Part shown: positions 16,968 through 24,951 of the stretch, piece by piece
Layout of the letters: each line of letters opens with the position of its first letter
Position numbering within the stretch: position 1 is the first letter of the stretch
Program-made: the position numbers and the translations under genes
Origin: Chloroflexi bacterium UBA4730
GTDB lineage: Bacteria > Chloroflexota > Limnocylindria > P2-11E
DNA length: 64,000 nt
Direction of reading: 5' to 3'
NCBI GenBank assembly: GCA_002404155.1
Contig: DHJC01000015.1
Span: 1 to 64,000 of the forward strand
The notes under the pieces: generated by a model
What the model was told of the DNA's origin: nothing
Database searches by the model: none
What the model saw: only the letters and a program-made list of their open reading frames with translations

Positions 16968-16978
16968 GGCCCCGCTCC

Positions 16979-17338
16979 CTACTTCAGCGTCAGCAAGTAC
17001 CGCACGAGGTCGTCGAAGTCCTCCTGGCTCAGCCCGCGAGCAAGACCGCGCGGCATCGTGTCCGGATAGCTTGGCACGATGTACGCCCCCGGATCGAGGA
17101 TCGACTCGCGGATGTACTCCTCGGCGCTCATCCCTGGCTTGCGCGGCCCGGCGACGGTCCCGATGTGCGTGAGCGGCGGCCCCACGGTGCCGCCCTCGCT
17201 TCCGACCTGATGGCAGCTCGCGCAGTTCTTCTGGCGATACACCTGCGTGCCGCGCTCGATCGGATCGGTCGCCCTCGGCTCGGTGCACGCGACCGCGAAC
17301 AGACAGGCCGCGAGCGCGAGCCCGAAAAGCCGCATCAT
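16979..17338 (-). CDS. Membrane-anchored c-type cytochrome (lipoprotein)
   Basis: A 119-residue protein with a lipoprotein signal (LALAACLFAVAC, lipid-attachment Cys at about residue 18), one haem-binding site CASCH, and a likely distal Met ligand in SYPDTMPRGL. This is a small class I cytochrome c acting on the outer face of the membrane in electron transfer. It lies only 6 bp from the divergent start of the cytochrome c maturation operon, which makes its holoprotein. A TACTGT -10-like element sits 8 nt before the ATG. Confidence 0.9.
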   Translation of the reverse strand: MMRLFGLALAACLFAVACTEPRATDPIERGTQVYRQKNCASCHQVGSEGGTVGPPLTHIGTVAGPRKPGMSAEEYIRESILDPGAYIVPSYPDTMPRGLARGLSQEDFDDLVRYLLTLK

Positions 17339-17344
17339 CCGCGC

Positions 17345-17926
17345 GTGAACAGTACGGCGAGCCTGCGTGGCGCGACGGTCGTGCTCGGCGATCGCGCCGT
17401 CATCCGCGACCTCGACCTCGACCTCATGCCCGGCGTGACGGTGATCCGCGGCCCCAACGCGTCCGGCAAGACGACGCTGCTACGCGCGATCGCGGGGCTC
17501 GTGCCGTTCGCCCGCGGCGAACGCGACGTCCCGGTACCGACGCTCTTCCTCGGGCAGCGCGCCCAGCTGCTGCGCGGTCTCTCGGCGCGCGACAACCTGC
17601 GCTTCCTCGCCGCCTTCCGCGGCGCGTCTCCCGATCGGGTGGGTCCGGCCCTGGCGGCCTGGGGCATCAGCGCGCGCGACGCGAGCCGGCCGGTCGAGAC
17701 GCTGTCCGCCGGGCAGCGGCGCCGTGCGGCCCTCGCGCGGCTCGACGTCGAGCGCTGCGATCTCGTGCTCCTGGATGAGCCGTTCGGCGAGCTCGATGAC
17801 CAGGCAGCGACGGCGCTCGCACAGAAGATCCGGATCCTCGCCGGGGAGCGGCGCACGATCGTCATCGCGACGCACGGACATCCGGAGCTCGATCCCAGCG
17901 CGAACCGCGTGGTGCGGCTCGGATGA
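17345..17926 (+). CDS. ccmA: Haem exporter ATP-binding protein CcmA
   Basis: A 193-residue ABC ATPase: Walker A IRGPNASGKTTLLRAIAG, signature LSAGQRRRAALAR, Walker B LVLLDEPFGELD. Its small size and its place just before ccmB and ccmC identify it as CcmA, which releases holo-CcmE from the CcmC complex. The GTG at 17345 is the only start that begins at the domain edge; it is 6 bp from the divergent cytochrome gene. It overlaps ccmB by 4 nt. Confidence 0.9.
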   Translation: MNSTASLRGATVVLGDRAVIRDLDLDLMPGVTVIRGPNASGKTTLLRAIAGLVPFARGERDVPVPTLFLGQRAQLLRGLSARDNLRFLAAFRGASPDRVGPALAAWGISARDASRPVETLSAGQRRRAALARLDVERCDLVLLDEPFGELDDQAATALAQKIRILAGERRTIVIATHGHPELDPSANRVVRLG

Positions 17927-18588
17927 GCCTGCGCCGGATCGGTCTGGTCGCGCGCCGCGAGGTGCGCGCCGAGCGCGGGCAGCCGGACGGCCTCGTGAGC
18001 GCCGTCACGTTCGTGGCGGTCCTGATCCTGGTGGAGAGCCTCGCCGTCGGTCCGCTCGCGGCCAGCCGACCCGCCGTCGCCGGGGCGCTCTTTTGGATCG
18101 CGATGGCCTTCGCCGCGATCCTCGCGACAAGCCGCTCGTTCGAGCGCGAGCTCGAGGATGACGCGCTCGACGCGGTACTCGCGCTCCCTGGGGGCCGCGA
18201 CGCCATCTACGCCGGCAAGGCCCTCGCCCTCACCGCCCTCATCGGGCTCGTCGCGATCGTCGGCGGTGCGCTCTCGCTCCTGCTGCTGTCGCTTGACGTC
18301 GCACTTCCCGGACATCTGGTCCTCGTCACCATCGCGGGCGTTCTCGGGCTGCCGCCGGTGATCGTGCTCTTCGTCGTGCTCGCGCTGCGCTTGCGCTCGC
18401 GCGGTGCACTGGTCCCGATCCTCGCGCTCCCGGTGCTCGTGCCCCAGCTGGTGGCCGCGACGAATGGAACCGCGGCAGCCGCGTCCGGAGACGCGGCTGG
18501 AGCGATCGCCTGGGCCGGATTGCTCGTCGCGTTCGCGTTGGTGTATTCAGTTCTCGGCCTTACCATCGTCCCTGCAGCACTCGAGTGA
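17923..18588 (+). CDS. ccmB: Haem exporter permease CcmB
   Basis: A 221-residue protein with about six membrane segments. The N-terminal RRIGLVARREVRAERGQPDG and the cytoplasmic ASRSFERELEDDALDAVL-type loop are typical of CcmB. It works with CcmA and CcmC in system I cytochrome c maturation. Both ends overlap its neighbours (ATGA at the start, GTGA at the stop), so it is tightly co-translated. Confidence 0.9.
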   Translation: MSLRRIGLVARREVRAERGQPDGLVSAVTFVAVLILVESLAVGPLAASRPAVAGALFWIAMAFAAILATSRSFERELEDDALDAVLALPGGRDAIYAGKALALTALIGLVAIVGGALSLLLLSLDVALPGHLVLVTIAGVLGLPPVIVLFVVLALRLRSRGALVPILALPVLVPQLVAATNGTAAAASGDAAGAIAWAGLLVAFALVYSVLGLTIVPAALE

Positions 18589-19286
18589 TCAGCACGACCG
18601 CGAAGACCACTTCGGCCCTGCGCGCGCGTCCCTTCCTGGGCGCGGCGAGCATCGTCGCGCTGTTCGTGGCCCTCTGGATGGCCCTCGTCTGGTCGCCGCC
18701 CGATGCCGCGATGGGCAACGTCGTCCGCATCCTCTACGTGCACGTGGCGAACGCATGGCTCGCGTATCTCGCGTTCGTCATCGTGTTCCTCGCGAGCGTC
18801 GCCTACCTCTGGACGAAACGGCCGGTCTTCGACGCGGTGGCCGTCGCGTCCGCGGAGATCGGCGTCCTCTTCACCGGCCTGACCCTGGTCCTGGGCTCGA
18901 TCTGGGCCCGACCCACCTGGGGCGTCTGGTGGAGCTGGGAGCCGCGTGTCGTCACGACCGCCGTGATGTTCGCCATGTACGTCGGCTACCTGCTGCTCCG
19001 CAACCTGTCCGACGACCTGGAGCGCCGCGCGACCCGCGCCGCGATCCTCGGCATCGTGCTCGTCGTCGACGTGCCGATCGTGCACCTCTCGGTGACGTGG
19101 ATGAACGCCCTGCATCAGCTGCCGAGCGTGCTCCGGCCGGACCTCCAGCCGACGCTCGATCCATCGATGCTCGCGTCGCTCATCGCGATGACGATCGCGT
19201 TCACGTTCCTGTACGCGTATCTCATGACCGCTCGGGTGGACATCGAGCGCCGCCGCCAGGCGCGGGTCATCGAGGCGCGCGCGTGA
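18585..19286 (+). CDS. ccmC: Haem-handling membrane protein CcmC
   Basis: A 233-residue six-segment membrane protein. The tryptophan-rich haem loop WGVWWSWEPR at about residue 111 and the flanking histidines (YVHVANAWL, PIVHLSVTW) are the CcmC signature; CcmC loads haem onto CcmE. It starts at a GTG inside the ccmB stop (GTGA) and its stop overlaps the ccmD start. Confidence 0.93.
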   Translation: MISTTAKTTSALRARPFLGAASIVALFVALWMALVWSPPDAAMGNVVRILYVHVANAWLAYLAFVIVFLASVAYLWTKRPVFDAVAVASAEIGVLFTGLTLVLGSIWARPTWGVWWSWEPRVVTTAVMFAMYVGYLLLRNLSDDLERRATRAAILGIVLVVDVPIVHLSVTWMNALHQLPSVLRPDLQPTLDPSMLASLIAMTIAFTFLYAYLMTARVDIERRRQARVIEARA

Positions 19287-19390
19287 CCATCGACAACTTC
19301 TCCTTCATCGCGGCGGCGTACGTCATCTGCGTCGGCGCGCTCGCGCTGTACGTCGCGTCGCTCAGGTACCGCCGGCGTGACGGTGAGTGA
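19283..19390 (+). CDS. ccmD: Small cytochrome c maturation membrane protein CcmD
   Basis: A 35-residue protein with a single membrane helix (FIAAAYVICVGALALYVASL) followed by a short basic cytoplasmic tail (RYRRRDGE). Size, topology and position between ccmC and ccmE identify it as CcmD, which helps release holo-CcmE. It starts at GTG 19283, overlapping ccmC by 4 nt, and ends in GTGA shared with ccmE. It is easily missed by automatic calling. Confidence 0.88.
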   Translation: MTIDNFSFIAAAYVICVGALALYVASLRYRRRDGE

Positions 19391-19827
19391 GCGCGGGTAG
19401 CCGGATCGGCGGGCGCCGCGTGCTGATCATCGCCGCCCTCGCGACCGCCGTGATCATCGGGTACGTGGCGACGCAGACCCTGCAGAGCGCGGCGGTGTAT
19501 TACCTCACCCCGACCGAGGCGGCGACGCGCGGTGTCGCGCCGGGACAGGCCGCCCGCCTGGGCGGGCAGGTCCTTCCGGGAACGCTGAGCTACGACCCGG
19601 CGACGCGCGATCTGCGCTTCACGATCGGCGACGGCGTCTCGACGGTGAAGGTCATCGGCAGTGGCGCGCCGCCGGGCCTCCTGCGTGAAGGCGCCGGCGC
19701 CGTGGTCGAGGGCACCTTCGCCGCGGATGGCACCTTCCGCGCGACGCAGGTGATCGCGAAGCACGACGAGGTCTATACCGCGCCGACGGGCTCCGCCGTG
19801 CCGACGCACCCGACTCTTGCGCCGTGA
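19387..19827 (+). CDS. ccmE: Haem chaperone CcmE
   Basis: A 146-residue protein with one N-terminal membrane anchor (VLIIAALATAVIIGYVATQ) and an OB-fold domain outside the membrane. The haem-binding histidine is in the motif VIAKHDEVYTAP (HxxxY), so this is the classic His-type CcmE rather than the Cys variant. It carries haem covalently from CcmC to CcmF. The start is a GTG overlapping ccmD. Confidence 0.93.
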   Translation: MSAGSRIGGRRVLIIAALATAVIIGYVATQTLQSAAVYYLTPTEAATRGVAPGQAARLGGQVLPGTLSYDPATRDLRFTIGDGVSTVKVIGSGAPPGLLREGAGAVVEGTFAADGTFRATQVIAKHDEVYTAPTGSAVPTHPTLAP

Positions 19828-21830
19828 GCTGGGCCGACGTCGGCGCCGGCGCGCTCCGCGCGGCGTTCGCGGTCTCGCTCTGGGGCGTCGGCGCCGCTGC
19901 CTACGCGGCGTGGAAGCGCGACGCCCGCGCGCTTCGGAGCGCGCGGGCGGTCGCGATCGCGGCCTTCGCGTTGGTCCTCCTCGCGGATCTCGCCATGGTG
20001 GGCGCGCTGCTGACCCATGACTTCAGCCTGGTGTACGTCGCCGAGAACAATGCGCGCGAGACGCCGCTCTTCTACAGCGCGATCGCGCTCTGGGCCGCGC
20101 TCGCGGGCTCGATCCTCCTGTGGACGCTCATCCTCGCCGGCGCCGTCGTGTACGTCGCGCTGCGCGGCACACGCTCGCTCCCCCGCCTCGCGACAGTGGC
20201 GCTCGCGGTGCTCTTCGCGATGTTGTCGTTCTTCCTGCTGCTCGTGACGACGGCGGCCGCGGATCCGTTCACCCGGATCGCCGCCGACCAGGTCCCCGCG
20301 GATGGCAATGGCCCGAATCCGCTCCTCCAGAACCACCCGCTCATGGCGTTGCACCCGCCGCTCCTCTACCTCGGGTACGTGCTCACGAGCATCCCGTTCG
20401 CGTACGCGATCGCGGCGCTCGTCCTCGGTGAGACGAGCGACCGCTGGCTCACCGAGACCCGCAAGGCCGCACTCGCCTCCTGGGCCCTCCTCGGCGTGGG
20501 TATCGTCGCGGGCGCCTGGTGGAGCTACGCGGTGCTCGGCTGGGGTGGGTACTGGGCGTGGGATCCGGTGGAGAACGCGGCGATCATGCCGTGGCTGACC
20601 GCGACGGCGTACCTGCACTCGGTGATGGTGGAAGAGAAACGCCGGCTGCTGCGCACGTGGAACATCGCCCTCGTCATCGCCACGTTCGCCCTCACGATCC
20701 TCGGAACGTTCCTCACCCGCAGCGGTGTCGTGAACTCGGTGCACTCGTTCACCCAATCCGCGATCGGACCGCTGCTCCTCGGCTACTTCGTCGCGATCCT
20801 CGTGCTTGGTGTCGGCCTGCTCCTCTACCGGCTGAACGACCTGACGGACCGCGGCTCGATCGGCGCGCCACTGTCGCGCGAGGCGATCTTCCTGTTCCAG
20901 AACGTCCTCTTCATCGCGGCCATGCTCACGGTCCTCCTCGGCACGCTGTACCCGCTCATCGCCGAGGCGGTGAGCGGCGCGCAGCTTTCGATCGGAGCGC
21001 CGTACTTCGACCGGGTCGAGGTCCCGATCGGCCTTGCCCTCCTGTTCCTCATGGGCCTCGGACCCCAGCTACCGTGGCACGGGGCGTCACGCGCCACGCT
21101 CGAGCGGCAGTTCACCGCCCCGGTCATCGCCGCGGCCGGCGGCGCGATCGTCGCGGTGCTCGCCGGGATGACCGGCGTCGCCCCGGTCCTCACGTACGCG
21201 CTCGCGGCGTTCGTGACCGCGACCGTGGTGCAGGAGTTCACGCGCGGCGTGCGGGCGCGGCGGACGCTCCACCTGGAGCCGCTGATGGCCGCGTTCCTCG
21301 CGCTCTTCCGCCGCAACGGACGCCGCTACGGCGGCTACGTCGTCCATCTCGGGATCGTGATGGTCGTCGTGGCGATCGCGACGAGCCAGTCGCGTACGAC
21401 GGAGCTCGAGCGCACGCTCGGGCCGGGCGACGCGATGGACGTTGCCGGCTATCACGTCGTCATGACGGGATTGCGCGACATCGCCGAGCCACAGCGGGCG
21501 ACGACGGTCGCCGACCTCGTGATCACCGGCAACGGCGCGTCCGAGCACCTCCACCCCGGCCTCGTGCAGTACCCGAACAGCGCGCAGGTCATCGGCTCGC
21601 CGGGCATCGCCGCCGGGTCGCGCGACGACATCTACACGATCCTCGCGGCGTACGACGGGACGGGCAACGCGTGGGCAACCATCCGCGTGCGGGTGATCCC
21701 GCTCGTGTCATGGCTCTGGGCCGGTGGCGCGGTCGTCGGCTTCGGGGCACTCCTCGCCGCCCTTCCACCACCGAAGCGGCGCACGATCCTCGTTCCAGCA
21801 CCGGTGGCCGACGCGGTGGGCGCGGAATGA
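19824..21830 (+). CDS. ccmF: Cytochrome c haem lyase subunit CcmF
   Basis: A 668-residue polytopic membrane protein of normal CcmF length. The WWD haem-binding domain reads LGWGGYWAWDPVENAAIMPW at about residues 238-257, and conserved histidine loops include NHPLMALHPPLLYLGY. CcmF transfers haem from CcmE to the CxxCH motif of apocytochromes. It starts at a GTG inside the ccmE stop and overlaps ccmG by 4 nt. Confidence 0.94.
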   Translation: MSWADVGAGALRAAFAVSLWGVGAAAYAAWKRDARALRSARAVAIAAFALVLLADLAMVGALLTHDFSLVYVAENNARETPLFYSAIALWAALAGSILLWTLILAGAVVYVALRGTRSLPRLATVALAVLFAMLSFFLLLVTTAAADPFTRIAADQVPADGNGPNPLLQNHPLMALHPPLLYLGYVLTSIPFAYAIAALVLGETSDRWLTETRKAALASWALLGVGIVAGAWWSYAVLGWGGYWAWDPVENAAIMPWLTATAYLHSVMVEEKRRLLRTWNIALVIATFALTILGTFLTRSGVVNSVHSFTQSAIGPLLLGYFVAILVLGVGLLLYRLNDLTDRGSIGAPLSREAIFLFQNVLFIAAMLTVLLGTLYPLIAEAVSGAQLSIGAPYFDRVEVPIGLALLFLMGLGPQLPWHGASRATLERQFTAPVIAAAGGAIVAVLAGMTGVAPVLTYALAAFVTATVVQEFTRGVRARRTLHLEPLMAAFLALFRRNGRRYGGYVVHLGIVMVVVAIATSQSRTTELERTLGPGDAMDVAGYHVVMTGLRDIAEPQRATTVADLVITGNGASEHLHPGLVQYPNSAQVIGSPGIAAGSRDDIYTILAAYDGTGNAWATIRVRVIPLVSWLWAGGAVVGFGALLAALPPPKRRTILVPAPVADAVGAE

Positions 21831-22360
21831 ATCGCATCGCGCGCTACTCGGCCGTCGCGCTCATCGTCGGGCTCGCGCTCGTGCTCACGCTCGCCTTCCG
21901 CCGTGACCCGCACGACATCAAGACCGGTACGGTCGGTAAGCCCGCGCCCGCGTTCACCCTGCTGTCGCTCGCCGACGGGACAAGCATCTCGCTCGATCAG
22001 TACAAGGGCAAGATCGTCATCCTCAACTTCTGGTCGTCGTGGTGCATCCCCTGCAAAGAGGAGAACCCCGCCCTGACCAACGTGTGGGAGCGCTACCGCG
22101 GCACCGACGTCGTGCTCCTCGGGGTGGTCTTCCAGGATTCAGCGGACGCCGCGCGCGCATACACGAGCCAGCTCGGCAACACGTGGGCGAGCGCGATCGA
22201 CGATAGCGGCCAGGTCGCCCTGAGCTACGGGGTGTTCGGACCGCCGGAGACGTACTTCATCGGCGCCGACGGGGTGATCGCTGGGCGGCACATCGGGCCG
22301 ATCGACGAAGCAACGCTGATGACGGGGATCGAGACGCTGCGTAAGAGCGCGAAACAGTGA
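21827..22360 (+). CDS. ccmG: CcmG/DsbE-type thiol oxidoreductase (TlpA-like)
   Basis: A 177-residue protein with an N-terminal membrane anchor (SAVALIVGLALVLTLAF) and a thioredoxin fold outside the membrane. The redox motif is WCIPC in NFWSSWCIPCKEENPAL, and the cis-Pro loop is PPETYFI. It keeps the haem-binding cysteines of apocytochromes reduced. It is one of a chain of overlapping ccm genes. Confidence 0.92.
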   Translation: MNRIARYSAVALIVGLALVLTLAFRRDPHDIKTGTVGKPAPAFTLLSLADGTSISLDQYKGKIVILNFWSSWCIPCKEENPALTNVWERYRGTDVVLLGVVFQDSADAARAYTSQLGNTWASAIDDSGQVALSYGVFGPPETYFIGADGVIAGRHIGPIDEATLMTGIETLRKSAKQ

Positions 22361-22824
22361 CCGGGTCGAGCAAAACACGCTGGATCATCGTCGCGGCGAT
22401 CCTCGCCGTAGGCCTCGCCATCGCGTGGAGCGCGCGTCCCCAGCCGCTCACCGCGGCCGAGCACGTGGACCGGATCGCGGCCGAGCTTCGCTGCCCGGTG
22501 TGCCAGGGCCTGTCGGTGCAGGACTCGCCGTCGGAGACCGCGCGCTCGATGCGCGCCCTCGTCGCGCAGCGGGTGGCCGAGGGACGGACCGACGACGAGA
22601 TCCGGGCCGAATTCCAGCGGAGCTACGGCGACTGGATCCTCCTGTCGCCCCCGCTGCTCTCCCCGAGCGGACTCGTCTGGCTCGCGCCGCTCGCCGCGGT
22701 GGCCGCGGGCGCGTGGCTCGCATGGCGCCGCGCGCGCGGGGGGGCGCCGGTCATCGCGGGGAACGGACCCACCGCCGCGGAGCTGCAACGGCTGCGGGAG
22801 CTCGTCGCGAGCGAGCCCGAGTGA
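22357..22824 (+). CDS. ccmH: Cytochrome c maturation protein CcmH
   Basis: A 155-residue protein with an N-terminal membrane helix, the CcmH signature RCPVCQGLSVQDSPSETA (redox CxxC), the helix 'RSMRALVAQRVAEGRTDDEI' region with SYGDWILLSPP, and a second membrane helix near the C terminus. It binds apocytochrome through its CxxC site and hands it to CcmF. It starts at GTG 22357 inside the ccmG stop. Confidence 0.93.
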   Translation: MTGSSKTRWIIVAAILAVGLAIAWSARPQPLTAAEHVDRIAAELRCPVCQGLSVQDSPSETARSMRALVAQRVAEGRTDDEIRAEFQRSYGDWILLSPPLLSPSGLVWLAPLAAVAAGAWLAWRRARGGAPVIAGNGPTAAELQRLRELVASEPE

Positions 22825-23627
22825 CCGCCGTGATCTTCGGCCTGGCCATCGCCGCCGCGGCGCTCGCCGCGCTGTGGCCGTGGCTCGCGCCGCGGACCCG
22901 AGCGTGGCCTTCCGAACCCGCCGTCTCGGGCGACGACGTCAGGCGCGCGGTGTCGTCGCTGCGCGATCTGCAGTTCGCCGAGGCCGCGGGGACCATCGAC
23001 CACGCCGATGCGATCCGCCTCCGGGGCGTGCTCGAACGGAGCGCGTTCGTCACCGGCCCGGTGACCGCGCCGGCGCGCGCACCGATCCGGACGATCGGGA
23101 TCGCCGCGCTGCTCGTCGGGATCGCCGCGGCCCTCGTCGCCCAGAGTCTGCCGCAGGCCGCGGGCGATCGCGCGCCGGGAGAGCTGATCACCGGGACCGT
23201 GCCCGCAGCCGGACCAACGACCGCCGACCTCGAGGCGCGCGCGAAGGCCGCACCGCGCGACGTTCCGACCCTGCTCGCGCTCGCCGACGCCTACCGCCAG
23301 GACGGCCGGGTCAGCGACGCGGTCACGACGTATCGGGGCGTGCTCGCGATCGACGCCAACAGCGTGCCCGCGCTCAACGGCCTTGCGCTCATCCTCACTC
23401 AGGCTGGCCAGCCGGACGGCGCGATGCTCGCGGTCGATCGGGTCCTGCAGCTGCGGCCGAAGGATCCCGATGGGCTCTTCTTGAAGGGCCTGCTCCTGTA
23501 TCAAAAGGAGGACTGGCAGGGCGCGATCGACGTGTGGACGGTGTACCTCGACGTGGGCGAGTTCCATCCGGCTGCGCCCATGGTGCGCTCGCTCTATCAG
23601 GACGCGAAGGGCAAGCTCGCGCCCTAG
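22821..23627 (+). CDS. ccmI: CcmI-like TPR protein
   Basis: A 268-residue protein with two membrane segments (TAVIFGLAIAAAALAALWPW and IGIAALLVGIAAALVAQ) separated by a short cytoplasmic domain, then tetratricopeptide repeats outside the membrane (VPTLLALADAYRQDGRVSDA, VPALNGLALILTQAGQPDGA and LFLKGLLLYQKEDWQGA). This matches CcmI (or the C-terminal half of E. coli CcmH), the apocytochrome chaperone. Last gene of the operon. The lipoprotein gene runs antisense against its 3' end. Confidence 0.87.
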   Translation: MTAVIFGLAIAAAALAALWPWLAPRTRAWPSEPAVSGDDVRRAVSSLRDLQFAEAAGTIDHADAIRLRGVLERSAFVTGPVTAPARAPIRTIGIAALLVGIAAALVAQSLPQAAGDRAPGELITGTVPAAGPTTADLEARAKAAPRDVPTLLALADAYRQDGRVSDAVTTYRGVLAIDANSVPALNGLALILTQAGQPDGAMLAVDRVLQLRPKDPDGLFLKGLLLYQKEDWQGAIDVWTVYLDVGEFHPAAPMVRSLYQDAKGKLAP

Positions 23628-24810
23628 TCAGCCGGACCCAGCCGATCACGTAGCCCGACCTGCCGCTGAACATGAAGAACCGTCCGCCCTCGAGTGGACG
23701 GACGGAGAATTCGCTCCCGAAGCGCAGTCCGACCGCGTGATCGCTTCCGGCCGACGCCGACATGACGTGCCGGTCCCCGTCGATCGAGACGAGCAGCACA
23801 TCGTCCGACGCGCTAACGAGGATGGATCCCGCGGGTATCGCCAGCGCGCGGATCGCGCCGTTCGTCGCGTCGAACGCCCGCAGCCGTCCCGTGGCGTCGC
23901 GCAACAGCAGCTCGTGTCTGCCGAGCCAGTTGACCTCGTCGGGGCGACTGCACCAGGGGACCCGCAGCGACCACGCCGGCTGCAGCCCGAGCGGCAGGTC
24001 GGCGACGGTCCCGCCGGCGACGACCCAGAACGCGAGCGGGTCGGCCGCGCACGCGAGGATCAGGCGCTGGTCGGGTGACACGCCGCTCCGCGTCGGCATC
24101 CGATCGCGCGCCGAGGCCGGTGCGATCAACGGAAGGTCGCTGATCCGGCCGTCGAGGGTCACGCTGCGGATGTGGGTGCCGTCGCGGTAGATGACCTCGC
24201 CACCGAGGGTCCAGCCGAGGAGGTCGACGGGCTGCGGGGCCGGGTCGCTCGACGTGACGAAGGTTCGCGTCGGACCGCCGGCGCGCGGCGCGATGCGGAT
24301 CTCGTGGATCCGGATACCGACGCAGCAGCCCTCCTGGCGCTCGGTCGCGATCCACGTGCCGTCGGGCGAGAGCGCGGGGCTCGAGTCGTCGAGACCGGTC
24401 TCGGTCAGCCGACCATCGGACCGCAGCACGCCGAGCGGTCCGGCCCGCTGTCCCGCCGCCAGCTCGATGAACACGGCGCTGGAATCCGGAAGCCACTCTG
24501 GCCGGCCCATCGCGGTCGGGTTGTCGATCCTCCCGATGACGGTCCCGTCCAGCTGCTGGAAGACGAAATACGAGACGGTGCCCTTGGGACCCTGGACGAA
24601 GGACCAAACTGTCTGGCCGTCGGGCGAGGGCAGCATGAAGTCGTCGAGCGCGGTCACCTCGCGGTACGCGTGCGGTGCGGCCGTCGCGGCCGCCGATGGG
24701 CTCGGAAGGACCGCGACCTGCGTCGCGGACGGTGTGGCCCCGCCCGTCAGCGCGCGGCCGGGTGCGCACGAGACCAGCAGCGCGATCGCGATGAGGCTCA
24801 GATATCGCAT
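23395..24810 (-). CDS. Lipoprotein with beta-propeller-like (TolB/WD40-type) repeats
   Basis: A secreted lipoprotein: signal peptide LSLIAIALLVSCAPG with the lipid-attachment Cys at about residue 14, a Pro/Ala/Thr linker, then repeated beta-propeller blades (SPDGQTVWSF, SPDGTWIATE, SPDQRLILAC). The ligand is unknown. The open frame runs 233 bp into the antisense strand of ccmI, where the protein becomes Arg/Pro-rich low-complexity; the propeller ends near residue 392 (GYVIGWVRL). Both other frames stop immediately there (TGA, or the CTAG at 23624), so a one-base indel or a recent stop loss is likely. Start ATG 24810 is 6 nt after a TACGTT -10. Confidence 0.75.
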   Translation of the reverse strand: MRYLSLIAIALLVSCAPGRALTGGATPSATQVAVLPSPSAAATAAPHAYREVTALDDFMLPSPDGQTVWSFVQGPKGTVSYFVFQQLDGTVIGRIDNPTAMGRPEWLPDSSAVFIELAAGQRAGPLGVLRSDGRLTETGLDDSSPALSPDGTWIATERQEGCCVGIRIHEIRIAPRAGGPTRTFVTSSDPAPQPVDLLGWTLGGEVIYRDGTHIRSVTLDGRISDLPLIAPASARDRMPTRSGVSPDQRLILACAADPLAFWVVAGGTVADLPLGLQPAWSLRVPWCSRPDEVNWLGRHELLLRDATGRLRAFDATNGAIRALAIPAGSILVSASDDVLLVSIDGDRHVMSASAGSDHAVGLRFGSEFSVRPLEGGRFFMFSGRSGYVIGWVRLTRARACPSRPDRASAPWAQPDGTRPRRGTPSTRRSRPASPPFDTGAGPSRRAHRDPSAAAAGPDRPRASRRPAGQPE

Positions 24811-24816
24811 GACCAC

Positions 24817-24822
24817 AACGTA
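24817..24822 (-). promoter_or_regulatory. -10 element of the propeller lipoprotein
   Basis: Minus-strand TACGTT, 6 nt before the ATG at 24810, with no ribosome-binding site: a leaderless-type promoter. The 129 bp between it and the HD-GYP gene show nothing else clear. Confidence 0.45.
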
Positions 24823-24951
24823 GGTGGCGCGCGCGCCGTCGTCAGGCTTGCGTTGGGGCTAACTCGTATGCCCGATCGAGCGAGCGCCGGCTCGACCTAC
24901 TGGCAGCGGATCGGTAAGGCACGCACGAGGGGCGGAAAGGTTCGAAGCGAG

